A stretch of 64,000 bases of DNA from Streptomyces lavendofoliae (lineage in GTDB: Bacteria > Actinomycetota > Actinomycetes > Streptomycetales > Streptomycetaceae). Position numbers and translations under genes: made by a program. Within the stretch, counting starts at the first letter, position 1. Each line of letters begins with the position of its first letter. The notes under the pieces were generated by a model. That model saw nothing but the letters and a program-made list of their open reading frames with translations, did no database searches and was not told the DNA's origin. This document shows, in pieces, positions 1 through 8,326 of the stretch. The stretch spans positions 1 through 64,000 of the forward strand of contig NZ_BMTP01000001.1 in NCBI RefSeq assembly GCF_014649735.1, given 5' to 3'.

Positions 1-99
1 AGTCATGCCGGGCCCGGAGGCCAGCGGCCCTCTTGCAGGACCGCGAAGAAGATAACGGGGGCCGGGGGGCGGAGGAGTACCGGGCGGACCGTGCGGGCC

Positions 100-1371
100 C
101 TACCCCAGGGCGTACCACGCGAAGCCCGCCGCCAGCAGTCCCGCGGCCGAGCGGTGGACGGCGGTCGCCTGCGTCCACGGGGTCTCGAAGCCCCGCGCGT
201 ACCGCCCGATCAGCACCAGCAGCACCGCGAACAACGGCATCCACGCCAGCCGCGCCAGGATCCACCCCGCGGTGTCGGGCGCGGTCGTCAGCCCGGCGAC
301 CGGCCCGAGGAACGACGCGGGCACCGCGGCGGCCAGCATCGCCGTCTGGTGCCAGCACAGGATCGTCATCGCCGACAGGTTGATCACCACCACCGGCGCC
401 CACAGCGCCGGTCGGCGCAGCAGCCGGCCCAGCCGGTCGCGCAGCAGGATCGCGGCGCCGCTCTGCGCCGCGGCGAGCGCGAGGACCAGCAGCGACGGCG
501 GATGGGAGTTGGTGCGGGCCTCCCCGGGGACGCCGACCATCGAGGCGGGGTAGTGGAAGGCCAGCAGAAGCGCGGCGAACAGGGCCGCGCCGCCGAGCAG
601 CAGCGCCCACGCCTCCCGCCGGCCGATCCGCCCCCGGCCCCAGGCGACGCCCAGTTGGTAGGCGAAGAGCCAGCCGGGCAGGATGTTCAGCACGCTCAGC
701 CAGGACGGCACGGCGTCCGCGTACGGGCCGTAGCGCAGGAGGTCCACGACGGCGACCGTCGCCAGGAGCGGGGCCGCCGCCCAGACGCCGAGCCGGCGGG
801 CGGCGCGGACGCAGTACGGGGTCAGGGCGGTGACGACCAGGTACACGCCGACGAACCACAGCGGCTGGACGACCAGGGTCGCCCCGGTGCGCAGGGTGTC
901 GTCCGGGACGCCGAGGACGTACAGGACGGGGACCAGGACGGCCCAGACGGCGGTGACGCCGAGGACGGGACGGCCCAGCCGGGTGATCCGCCCCCTGAGC
1001 CACGCGGCGGTGGAGCCCGTGCGCCGGTCGTACGACAGGACGGCCGCGTACCCGCCCACCAGGAAGAAGATCCCGAGCATCTGTAGCACCCAGCTGACCG
1101 GCGCGAAGAACCCGAACGCGGTGAGCGGGCTGGCGTTGTGGATCGCCCCGTCGGCGTCGAGCGTGAAACCGCCGAGGAGCCAGTGGCCGGTGGGGACGGC
1201 GAGCAGCGCGAGGGCGCGCAGCCCGTCGACGGCGCGGTCACGGTGGGCGGGCGTCCGGGCCTCGATCCTCCGCGCGAGGGCGCGGGCGGGGGCGAGGGCC
1301 CGGGTGCGGGCCGGTACGCGCGCGGGGCTCTGGACACGGAAGAGGCCGCGGGCGGCGGCGGGGGCCTTCAT
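100..1371 (-). CDS. Acyltransferase family 3 membrane protein
   Basis: About 423 residues. After a basic N-terminal stretch (residues 1-35) the motif RAVDGLRALALL leads into roughly ten hydrophobic segments, the layout of the acyltransferase_3 family, integral membrane enzymes that O-acetylate sugars, peptidoglycan or antibiotics; the acceptor cannot be read from sequence. The catalytic-type His lies just after the first segment start (TGHWLL). The start at 1371 is chosen because its ATG overlaps the TGA of the upstream hydrolase gene (ATGA, 1368-1371), which implies translational coupling. A much longer open frame extends upstream but only overlaps the hydrolase gene out of frame. Pairing with a secreted or membrane hydrolase suggests a cell-surface role (inference). 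Confidence 0.85.
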   Translation of the reverse strand: MKAPAAARGLFRVQSPARVPARTRALAPARALARRIEARTPAHRDRAVDGLRALALLAVPTGHWLLGGFTLDADGAIHNASPLTAFGFFAPVSWVLQMLGIFFLVGGYAAVLSYDRRTGSTAAWLRGRITRLGRPVLGVTAVWAVLVPVLYVLGVPDDTLRTGATLVVQPLWFVGVYLVVTALTPYCVRAARRLGVWAAAPLLATVAVVDLLRYGPYADAVPSWLSVLNILPGWLFAYQLGVAWGRGRIGRREAWALLLGGAALFAALLLAFHYPASMVGVPGEARTNSHPPSLLVLALAAAQSGAAILLRDRLGRLLRRPALWAPVVVINLSAMTILCWHQTAMLAAAVPASFLGPVAGLTTAPDTAGWILARLAWMPLFAVLLVLIGRYARGFETPWTQATAVHRSAAGLLAAGFAWYALG

Positions 1372-2486
1372 CGGACGTTTCCCCGGGCGATGGCGGCGAA
1401 GGTACGCAGGGACTCGGTGCCCGGCGCGAAGTAGCCGGTGTGGCCGGGGGCGTCGGCGGCCGGTACCGGGCGGGCGCCGAACTCGGCGGAGGCCGGGTCG
1501 GTGCCGTGCCCGAGCCCGAGGAGCTGGACGTTCGGCACCCTGGAGATCCAGTCGGCCGGGTCCTTGGCGGCCCACACCCGGGCGCCGGTCCCCAGGTCGG
1601 CGACGGTGTCGGCGCGCATGCCGGGGGAGCCGAGGACCACGAGGTCGCGGGCCCGCAGGCGCGGCGCGGCCAGTCCGCAGACGACGGAGCCGTAGCTGTG
1701 GCAGAACACGGCGGGCGCCGGGGCGCCCTGGGCGGCGAGCCCGTCGGCGAGGCGGGCCAGCCGTACGGCGCCGGCCTCGGCGAGCCCGCCGGTGGCGGCG
1801 TCGAGGCCCACCCCGACGGGCGTGGTGTACCCCGCCCACGCGATGACGGCGGTGCCGAGTGCCGCGGCGCGCAGCTGCCTCGCCATCCCGGCGGGCGTGC
1901 CGTACGGGTCGGTGCGGCGGTCGTACGTCCCCGCGTCGATGTCCGACCCGGGTACGACGACGGCGACGCGGTCGCCGCGCGTCAGGTCGCCGTACACCTC
2001 GGCGACCTGGCCCCGGCCGCGCGGGTCGAACGCGAGGACCTGGCGCCCGGCGAGGTGCGCGAAGCGGGCGTCGCGCCGCAGGGCGGTCGCGTTCGCCTCG
2101 TAGCGCAGCTCGACCGGGGCGCCGTCGAGGTTGCCGACGACGGATGGGTGCCGGCGTGCGAGGTTCTGCCGCTGGGCGCTCGTCAGGGTGCGGAAGAACG
2201 CGGCGATCTCGGTGGGCGTCGCGCTCGCGGGGTCGGGCAGGGCGCGCCCCAGCGAGGTGTCGGCCCGCCACTCCTGGCTGCCCGGCGGCGGCCCCGTCAC
2301 GGGCCGCTGGCCGCTCCCCGCGGCCCAGCCGGCGGTCGCCGTGACGACCGCGGTCGTGAGGGCGAGCGCGGTCAGGGTCCGCTTCCAGCGGGTCTGCCGG
2401 CGGCTGCTCCGGTTGCTCGGGCCGGTGCTGCCCGTGTCGCCCGCGTGGCCCCTGCCGTCGGCGTGGCCCCTCGTCCAGCGGCGCAT
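1368..2486 (-). CDS. Alpha/beta hydrolase, DUF1023 family, membrane-anchored
   Basis: 372 residues. A basic N-terminus is followed by one hydrophobic segment (about 36-56), which is either an uncleaved anchor or a signal peptide, so the catalytic domain should be outside the membrane. The nucleophile elbow reads FCHSYGSVVCG near residue 262, the usual DUF1023 form with His before the catalytic Ser, and a late GHGTDP/GHTGYF region can supply the catalytic His. DUF1023 proteins are actinobacterial esterase/lipase-like hydrolases with mostly unknown substrates. It is the first gene of a coupled pair with the acyltransferase. A second, similar hydrolase lies at 5831-7099. Confidence 0.85.
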   Translation of the reverse strand: MRRWTRGHADGRGHAGDTGSTGPSNRSSRRQTRWKRTLTALALTTAVVTATAGWAAGSGQRPVTGPPPGSQEWRADTSLGRALPDPASATPTEIAAFFRTLTSAQRQNLARRHPSVVGNLDGAPVELRYEANATALRRDARFAHLAGRQVLAFDPRGRGQVAEVYGDLTRGDRVAVVVPGSDIDAGTYDRRTDPYGTPAGMARQLRAAALGTAVIAWAGYTTPVGVGLDAATGGLAEAGAVRLARLADGLAAQGAPAPAVFCHSYGSVVCGLAAPRLRARDLVVLGSPGMRADTVADLGTGARVWAAKDPADWISRVPNVQLLGLGHGTDPASAEFGARPVPAADAPGHTGYFAPGTESLRTFAAIARGNVR

Positions 2487-2650
2487 GGCGCCCCCCTCTG
2501 CTTCCCTCGTCCTGTGCGGCGAGAGGAAGGTAGGAGGGCGGCCTGCTGCGTGACGTCACCCCGCGGGGCCAAGTCCGGGGTGCTACCCGGGTAGGGGGTG
2601 TACGAGCCCGGCCGGGCGGCCCGCGTCCTGAACCGGGGTCGTCACCGCCG

Positions 2651-3328
2651 CTACGCGTCGCCCGGGGTCACCACGCCCGACTCGTACGCGAAGATCACCG
2701 CCTGCGCCCGGTCGCGGAGGTCCAGCTTCGCCAGCACCCGGCCGATGTGGGTCTTCACCGTCTGCTCGGCCAGCACCAGACGGCCCGCGATCTCCTGGTT
2801 CGACAGGCCCCGGGCGATCAGCTCCAGCACCTCCGTCTCACGGGGCGTCAGCCCCTTCAGGCGCAGCGTCCGGTCCCTGCGCGGGGCTGGGCGGGAGGCC
2901 GCGAAGTCGGCGATCAGGCGGCGCGTCACGGACGGGGCCAGCAGCGCCTCGCCCGCCGCCACCACCCGTACCGCGCCGATCAGGTCCGCCGGCGGGGCGT
3001 CCTTGAGCAGGAACCCGGAGGCTCCGGCGCGCAGCGCCTCGTACACGTAGTCGTCCACGTCGAAGGTGGTGAGCATCAGCACCTTCGGCAGGTGCACGAC
3101 CCCCGGTGGCGGCGACAGGATCTCCCGCGCCGCCGCGAGACCGTCCATCTCCGGCATCCGGACGTCCATCAGGACCACGTCCGGGTGGGTGGAGCGGGCC
3201 ACCGCGACCCCCTCCCGGCCGTCCGGCGCCTCGCCGACCACGTCGATGTCCGGCTGCGCCGACAGCAGCGCGGCGAACCCCGCGCGCACCATGGCCTGGT
3301 CGTCGACGATGATCACGCGGATGGTCAC
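2651..3328 (-). CDS. Response regulator, NarL/LuxR type
   Basis: 225 residues. The receiver domain spans about 1-120 with the acidic pair VDD at 8-10, the phosphoacceptor Asp55 in VLMDVRMPE and a conserved Lys in LLKDAPPADL. A LuxR-type helix-turn-helix spans about 160-225 (GLTPRETEVLELIARGLS). The ATG overlaps the stop of the upstream kinase gene by four bases (3325-3328), so it is the cognate partner of that kinase. It will bind DNA after phosphorylation; the stimulus and targets cannot be read from sequence. Confidence 0.93.
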   Translation of the reverse strand: MTIRVIIVDDQAMVRAGFAALLSAQPDIDVVGEAPDGREGVAVARSTHPDVVLMDVRMPEMDGLAAAREILSPPPGVVHLPKVLMLTTFDVDDYVYEALRAGASGFLLKDAPPADLIGAVRVVAAGEALLAPSVTRRLIADFAASRPAPRRDRTLRLKGLTPRETEVLELIARGLSNQEIAGRLVLAEQTVKTHIGRVLAKLDLRDRAQAVIFAYESGVVTPGDA

Positions 3329-4611
3329 GCGGGTTCCTCCGGGGCGGGGGCGAGGGGGAGACGGGCCGCGACCCGGAAGCCGCCGTCTGGCAGCGGCCCG
3401 GTGTCGAGGGTGCCGCCGGTCAACCGTACGCGCTCCCGCATACCGATCAGGCCGTGCCCCGTGCCGGACGTCTCCAGGGGTGAACGCGCCCTCTCTGGCG
3501 CCCCGTTGACGACCAGCACCGTCAGCCGGCCGTCGTCCGCCGACACCGACACCCGCGTCCGCGCGCCCGGCGCGTGCCGCACCACGTTCGCCAGCGCCTC
3601 CTGCACGATCCGGTACGCGGACAGGTCCACCGCCTGCGGCACGGGACCGAGCTCGGCGGGCATCGACAACTCCGCCGGCACGCCCGCCCGCACCGTCGCC
3701 TCCACCAGCTGCTGAACCCGCTCCAGCCCCGGCTGCGGGGCGCGTTCGCCCTCCGCGCCCTCGCTGCGCAGCACCGCCAGGAGCCGCCGCATCTCGGAGA
3801 GGGACTCCCGCGCGGACGCCGCGATGGTGGAGAACTCCTCACGCGCCGCCTCGGGCAGCCCCTCGATCCGGTACGGCGCGGAGTCCGCCTGCACCGTGAT
3901 CACCGACATGTGGTGGGCCACCACGTCGTGCAACTCCCGCGCGATCCGCGCCCTTTCCTCCAGCAGCGTCCGCCGGGAGCGCTCGGCCTCGCTGATCGTC
4001 TCCTGCTCCACCAGCCGCCGCTGCGCGTCCCCGCGTTCCCGGAGCGACGCGGTGAGCAGCAGCACGGCTCCGCTGAGGATGAACAGCAGCAGGTGGATGC
4101 CGTCGCTGCGGCTCTGCGAGATCAGCTCGAAGAGGAACCCGGCGGCGCCGGTGGCCAGCCACACGCCGAGCAGCGTCCGGCGCGGTTCGCGCAGCCCCAC
4201 GGCCACCATCAGCGCCAGGTAGCCGATCACGATCATCGGCGTCCACGGCCACGGCCGGCCGGCCCCGCCGTCGGCGCCGAGCAGGAACAGCGCGCCCAGC
4301 ACGTCGGCGGCGATGACGATCCACCACGCCCGCAACGGCCGGGCCACGGCCAGCAGCAGCGGCACGGTCTGGGCGGTCGCCAGGGCGCCGGCGACCGCGC
4401 CGTTCACCCGGTAGTCGTCGACGAGCACGGTGACCGTGACCGGCAGCAGCGAGGCGACGAACCCGAAGGCGACGCCGTACGGCAGCCGCCGCAGCCACGG
4501 CGAGGCCGCCCGCGCGAGCAACGGCTCCCCGCCCTCGGTCGGAGTGGCGACGGCAAGCCCGACGGCGCGGGCGGAGGCGCTCAGCCGGGCGAGCGGGGCA
4601 GGGGTACGCAT
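3325..4611 (-). CDS. Sensor histidine kinase, HisKA_3 (NarL/DesK-like) type
   Basis: 428 residues. The N-terminal half holds about five or six membrane segments (roughly 45-190) with almost no extracellular domain, suggesting an intramembrane sensor. The dimerisation/phosphoacceptor region carries His228 in ARELHDVVAHH, followed by a HATPase domain (N-box EALANVVRHA, G-box GTGHGLIGMRERV). It phosphorylates the response regulator encoded immediately downstream (ATGA overlap). No stimulus can be deduced. Confidence 0.93.
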   Translation of the reverse strand: MRTPAPLARLSASARAVGLAVATPTEGGEPLLARAASPWLRRLPYGVAFGFVASLLPVTVTVLVDDYRVNGAVAGALATAQTVPLLLAVARPLRAWWIVIAADVLGALFLLGADGGAGRPWPWTPMIVIGYLALMVAVGLREPRRTLLGVWLATGAAGFLFELISQSRSDGIHLLLFILSGAVLLLTASLRERGDAQRRLVEQETISEAERSRRTLLEERARIARELHDVVAHHMSVITVQADSAPYRIEGLPEAAREEFSTIAASARESLSEMRRLLAVLRSEGAEGERAPQPGLERVQQLVEATVRAGVPAELSMPAELGPVPQAVDLSAYRIVQEALANVVRHAPGARTRVSVSADDGRLTVLVVNGAPERARSPLETSGTGHGLIGMRERVRLTGGTLDTGPLPDGGFRVAARLPLAPAPEEPA

Positions 4612-4874
4612 GACCGCCCAGCCTAGGCACCGGCCGCCGCGCCGACGTCATACCGGGGTGCTGGTTCCGTTCTCGTACCGCGGTACGACACACGCCCGGC
4701 GGCCGACCGCCCGGACCTGGCACGCCCCGGGGCCTCCGGCCGCGCCCACGGGCATACGGCGGGGGCGGGGCCTCCGGCCGCGCCGCGCGGGGCACGCGCG
4801 CGTGTACGGGCCCCTGGTCGCGTCCGCCCGCTCCCGGGCCCGCCGCTCCTCGCTTCAGCCCCGTCCGTCGCGGG
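4612..4874. other. Intergenic spacer
   Basis: 263 bases upstream of the kinase gene and downstream of the DUF4429 gene. I see no gene, RNA or strong terminator hairpin; the kinase promoter should lie here. Confidence 0.5.
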
Positions 4875-5744
4875 TCACAGCTCCGCGAGCAGTTGGGCCT
4901 TCTTCGCCGCGAACTCCTCGTCCGTCACCAGCCCCGCCTGGTACAGCTCTCCCAGGTGACGTATCCGCTCCGCGATGACCGCCGGGTCCCGTCCGGCCGT
5001 CACCGCGGCGGACACCGGTACCGGCGCCAGGGCGCCCGCGTCCCGTACCGCCGCGAGGACCGCCGCGGCGAAGGGCAGCGACTCGTGCACCGGTCCGTAG
5101 CCCAGCCCGAAGACGACCGCCGCCGGGTCCTGGTCCGCCTGCGCCGGCTGGACGTCGCCCGCGTGGCCGCGCCGCACCAGCCGCAGGTAGCCGTCGAACA
5201 GGTCGGGCGAGCGCCACTCGACGCCGCTCAGCTCGCGTACCGGGAAGGTCTGGTCGCCCGCCTTCCACTTGGCGGACGAGGCGCCGGTCCAGAACCAGCG
5301 GAAGGCGACCTGTCCGCCGTCGAAGGTCGCCTTGCCGTCGTACGCCTTGAACTGCAGCGGCGCCTCGGGGGCCGCGACCAGGAACCGCTCGGCGGGCTCC
5401 GCGGCCCCGGGCACCAGCCGGGCCCGCAGCTCGTCCGCGTAGTACTCGGCGAGGGTCTCGCTCTCGGCCGGGAGCACCAGCCGGTACGGGTCGCAGGCGT
5501 CCTTGAGCTGCCCCGCGGCGGCCTCCATCAACGGATCGGCGCCCGCTCGCGGCGTCGCGTGCAGCACCACCGTGCCGCGTCTGCCCGGGGAGAGGGTCAC
5601 CGACGCCAGCGCTTCGTGCGGGACGCGACGCTCGCGCAGCGCCTGGTAGAGCTTCGGTGCGCGGATCCCCCGTTCGAAGCGGATGAGCACGGCGTCCGGT
5701 TCGAACTCCCAGGTGGCATGAATTCCGGCCAGCACATCACCCAT
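4875..5744 (-). CDS. DUF4429 protein with C-terminal SHOCT domain
   Basis: 289 residues from the start used. Two DUF4429-like beta domains (about 1-110 and 125-240; the first begins GIHATWEFEPDAVLIRFERG) are followed by a short SHOCT helix pair at the C-terminus (HLGELYQAGLVTDEEFAAKKAQLL). SHOCT modules often act in oligomerisation or membrane association. An in-frame ATG at 5753 would add three residues. The family is common in Streptomyces and has no established function. There is no signal peptide, so it is cytoplasmic. Confidence 0.88.
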   Translation of the reverse strand: MGDVLAGIHATWEFEPDAVLIRFERGIRAPKLYQALRERRVPHEALASVTLSPGRRGTVVLHATPRAGADPLMEAAAGQLKDACDPYRLVLPAESETLAEYYADELRARLVPGAAEPAERFLVAAPEAPLQFKAYDGKATFDGGQVAFRWFWTGASSAKWKAGDQTFPVRELSGVEWRSPDLFDGYLRLVRRGHAGDVQPAQADQDPAAVVFGLGYGPVHESLPFAAAVLAAVRDAGALAPVPVSAAVTAGRDPAVIAERIRHLGELYQAGLVTDEEFAAKKAQLLAEL

Positions 5745-5830
5745 GCGCCTCATCGTATGCGGCGCACGCCCGCGCGTCGCCCCCGGAGACTTACGACCTT
5801 CAAGCGGGGCCGGACGGGGCTCTACGCGCG

Positions 5831-7099
5831 TCAGAGCGCGCTCGTGCCGGAGATTCCGCTGTTGCAGGTCCCCTGGGCGCCCGCGCAGCGCACGGAACGG
5901 TATGAGCCGACACCTATCTCGGCGAAGTTGCGGAGGCTCTCGGTGCCCGGCTCGAAGTAACCGGCGTGCCCGACGGCGCCCGCCGCCGACAAGAGCCGCG
6001 CCCCGAACTCGGGGGCCACCGGATCGGCGCCGTGGCCCAGCCCGCCGACGTCCAGGTACGGCACCTCGGCGATCCAGTCGTCGGCGTCGCGCATGGCCCA
6101 CACGCGCGCGCCGGTGCCGAGCCCGGCCGCGGTCCCGGCCCGCATCCCGGGGCTCCCCGCCACCGCGACGTCGGTCACCCGGGCGGGCAGCCGGCGAGCG
6201 GCGACGCCGCAGACCACGGAGCCGTAGCTGTGGCAGAACAGCGCCACGCGCGAGTCGCCGGGCAGCGCGGTGGTGAGGGAGACGAGCCGGGCCGCGCCGC
6301 TCTCGGCGAGCCTGCCGATGGCCGCGTCCATCCCGACGCCGGCCGGCGCCGTGTAGTCGGCCCAGGCGATGACGGCGGTAGGGGTGCCGGGCGCGGCGGC
6401 GCGTTCGGCGGCGTACAGGGACTCGGCCATCCCGACGGGGGCCGCGTACTTGCGGGCCGTCCTCTGGAACGTCAGCAGGCTGGTGTCGACCCCCGGCACG
6501 ACCACCGACACGTGCCGCGCCCGGTCGAGGTCGCCGAAGACCTCGGCGACGCGGCCCTTGCCGGACGGGTCGAAGGCGAGGATCCGCCGGTCCTCGCGCA
6601 TCAGGGCGGCGAACCGGTGCGTGCGGCGGACGGCCTCGCGGTGGCCGTCGGGCGACAGCCGCTGATCCGCCACGCGCGCTCGTTCGGCGTCCAGCGCGGC
6701 ACGCAGCGCGAGCCGGTTGGCGCGGTAGCGGAGGGTGACGGGGGCGCCGTCGAGGTTGCCGACGACGAGGGGGTGGTCGGCGGCCAGCCGGTCGCGCTGA
6801 CGCGGGGTCAGTGAGCCGAAGAAGGCGGCCAGCTCGGCGGGCGGTGACGCGGGGTCGGGCAGCTCGCGCGAACCCGTCCGGTCGTCCCGCCACGCCGCGA
6901 GCGCGGCCTCGCGCGCCTGTTCAGGGCCGTGGTGGTGGCGTATCGCGGTCCAGCCGGTGGTCATGAGGAGGACGAAGACCACGGCGAGGGCCAGCATGCC
7001 TCGCCACACCTGGAGCGTGGGGAAGGAGTCGAAGGAAGTCACTGCGGGACACCCTAGGAGACCCGTGGGGAGCGCCGCGACGAGGGTGACGCACATCAC
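5831..7099 (-). CDS. Alpha/beta hydrolase, DUF1023 family (second copy)
   Basis: Up to 422 residues. The first ATG gives a start at 7099; a GTG at 7042 (reading VTSFDSF) is an equally plausible start. One membrane segment (MLALAVVFVLLMTTGW) precedes a DUF1023 domain with the nucleophile elbow FCHSYGSVVCG and a late HAGYFEPGTESL region where the catalytic His would lie. It resembles the hydrolase at 1368-2486 along most of its length (shared phrases such as VVGNLDGAPV and GTGARVWA), so the two are paralogues, but it has no acyltransferase partner. Probably surface-exposed; substrate unknown. Confidence 0.85.
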   Translation of the reverse strand: MMCVTLVAALPTGLLGCPAVTSFDSFPTLQVWRGMLALAVVFVLLMTTGWTAIRHHHGPEQAREAALAAWRDDRTGSRELPDPASPPAELAAFFGSLTPRQRDRLAADHPLVVGNLDGAPVTLRYRANRLALRAALDAERARVADQRLSPDGHREAVRRTHRFAALMREDRRILAFDPSGKGRVAEVFGDLDRARHVSVVVPGVDTSLLTFQRTARKYAAPVGMAESLYAAERAAAPGTPTAVIAWADYTAPAGVGMDAAIGRLAESGAARLVSLTTALPGDSRVALFCHSYGSVVCGVAARRLPARVTDVAVAGSPGMRAGTAAGLGTGARVWAMRDADDWIAEVPYLDVGGLGHGADPVAPEFGARLLSAAGAVGHAGYFEPGTESLRNFAEIGVGSYRSVRCAGAQGTCNSGISGTSAL

Positions 7100-7536
7100 G
7101 CGTGAAACGGCCGCTTCGGGGAAGGCCGGTTACTCGCCGTACGCACCCCGGCGGTTGCTCCTGGTGCACGGGGTGGCGGTCGCGAACGCGAACGGCGGTG
7201 GCCGACCGGAATCCCGGACCAGGAACGCGGGGGTGCCGGCCGTGTGGCGCCGAGGGGGCCGGCAGGGGTGCGCGCCGGCTCGGAGGCCGGTAGCGGAGCG
7301 CGCCGGGCGGCCGGCCGGGCGGTCGCGGACGTGAACGGCAGTGGAGGGCGCGGGGCGTGGGGGCGCGTCGGCCGCCTTTTCCGTAGGTACGCGCACGCGT
7401 GCCCGAGGCGTACAGGTGCGCGTACGCGCCTGGCCGCGCGCCGCGCGCGTGCGGGTGCTGAGGGCTGGACCGGGGCGGTGACGCGACGGCGGTGCGGGCG
7501 GCGGTGCGGCGTGCGCCGTGCGGCGCGGTGTACGGG
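7100..7536. other. Long intergenic region
   Basis: 437 bases between the hydrolase start and the TetR stop. The sequence is G+C-rich with short GC-alternating runs. Open frames here lack credible codon bias or ribosome sites. I see no RNA gene or clear repeat. Confidence 0.5.
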
Positions 7537-8211
7537 TCAGGCGCGGGCGCCGCCGTGCCAGTCGGCGGCGAGCGCGGGCTCCAGGTGATCGAGGTAGGAC
7601 TCCGTGAGCGTGCGCATCGACCGCAGGGACGGGTCGTCGCCCCGGCCCCACAGCTGGCCGGTCATCCGCATGACACCGCTGAACGCGGCGACGGCCACAC
7701 GGGGGCGCGGGTCGGCGTCCACGTCCAGATCCTCGCGGTCGGCGATCAGCCGGGCGATGTTCTCCTCCATCTCGATGGAGCGCCGCAGGTGTACGGCCAG
7801 GAGGGCGGGCGTCGACTCGATCACCTGGAAGGTGCGCAGGTACAGCTCGATGGGGACGAGCTCCATGATGGCCTCGCCGATGGTGTCCCACGCGGAGAGG
7901 ACGGCGTTGCGCATCGCCTCCAACGGCGCCTCGTGGGCGGGCCGCTCCCGCAGGGCGGTGACGAAGTGCCGTTCGACCATGTGCTGGACGGCGAAGGCGA
8001 CCTCTTCCTTGCTGGCGAAGTAGCGGAAGAAGGTGCGCTGCGACACGTCGACGGCGTCGACGATCTCGTCGACCGTCGTCTCCTCGTACCCCCGGGTCGT
8101 GAAGAGTTCCAGCGCCGCGCGCAGCAGGGCGTCACGGGTGCGCCGCTTCTTGAGTTCGCGCAGTCCGGCGGGCGCCGGCGTCCGGGGGGAGGTCGGCTGC
8201 TCGGCCGTCAC
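7537..8211 (-). CDS. TetR family repressor
   Basis: 224 residues. The N-terminal helix-turn-helix (about 22-68; TVDEIVDAVDVSQRTFFRYF) is of TetR type, followed by a helical ligand/dimerisation domain ending near residue 200. It is transcribed away from the MFS exporter at 8327, the usual arrangement for local repression of a drug pump that is lifted when an exported compound binds. The palindrome at 8299-8313 in the shared intergenic region is the best operator candidate. Confidence 0.92.
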   Translation of the reverse strand: MTAEQPTSPRTPAPAGLRELKKRRTRDALLRAALELFTTRGYEETTVDEIVDAVDVSQRTFFRYFASKEEVAFAVQHMVERHFVTALRERPAHEAPLEAMRNAVLSAWDTIGEAIMELVPIELYLRTFQVIESTPALLAVHLRRSIEMEENIARLIADREDLDVDADPRPRVAVAAFSGVMRMTGQLWGRGDDPSLRSMRTLTESYLDHLEPALAADWHGGARA

Positions 8212-8298
8212 GTCATGGTCCTCTTTCTGCCATTTCCGGCTGCTCAGGCTACCTGTGAGGGACGCGACAGTTACCGGCGTATGAAATGCTTTGTCAAT

Positions 8299-8313
8299 TG
8301 TCAGTGACTGACA
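8299..8313. promoter_or_regulatory. Candidate TetR operator in a divergent promoter
   Basis: TGTCAGTGACTGACA is a perfect palindrome with 7-bp arms around one central base. It lies 13 bases before the exporter ATG and overlaps the probable exporter core promoter (TTGTCA at 8292-8297 as a -35 candidate). Binding would block the exporter transcript. Assignment to the adjacent TetR is by position only. Confidence 0.6.
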
Positions 8314-8326
8314 CTAGCCTCGCGGT

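Noticed and set aside
100..2559. One 819-residue minus-strand frame covering the acyltransferase and further upstream.
   Set aside because: Upstream of 1371 it overlaps the hydrolase gene out of frame and is Arg/Pro/Gly low complexity; the ATGA junction gives the real start.
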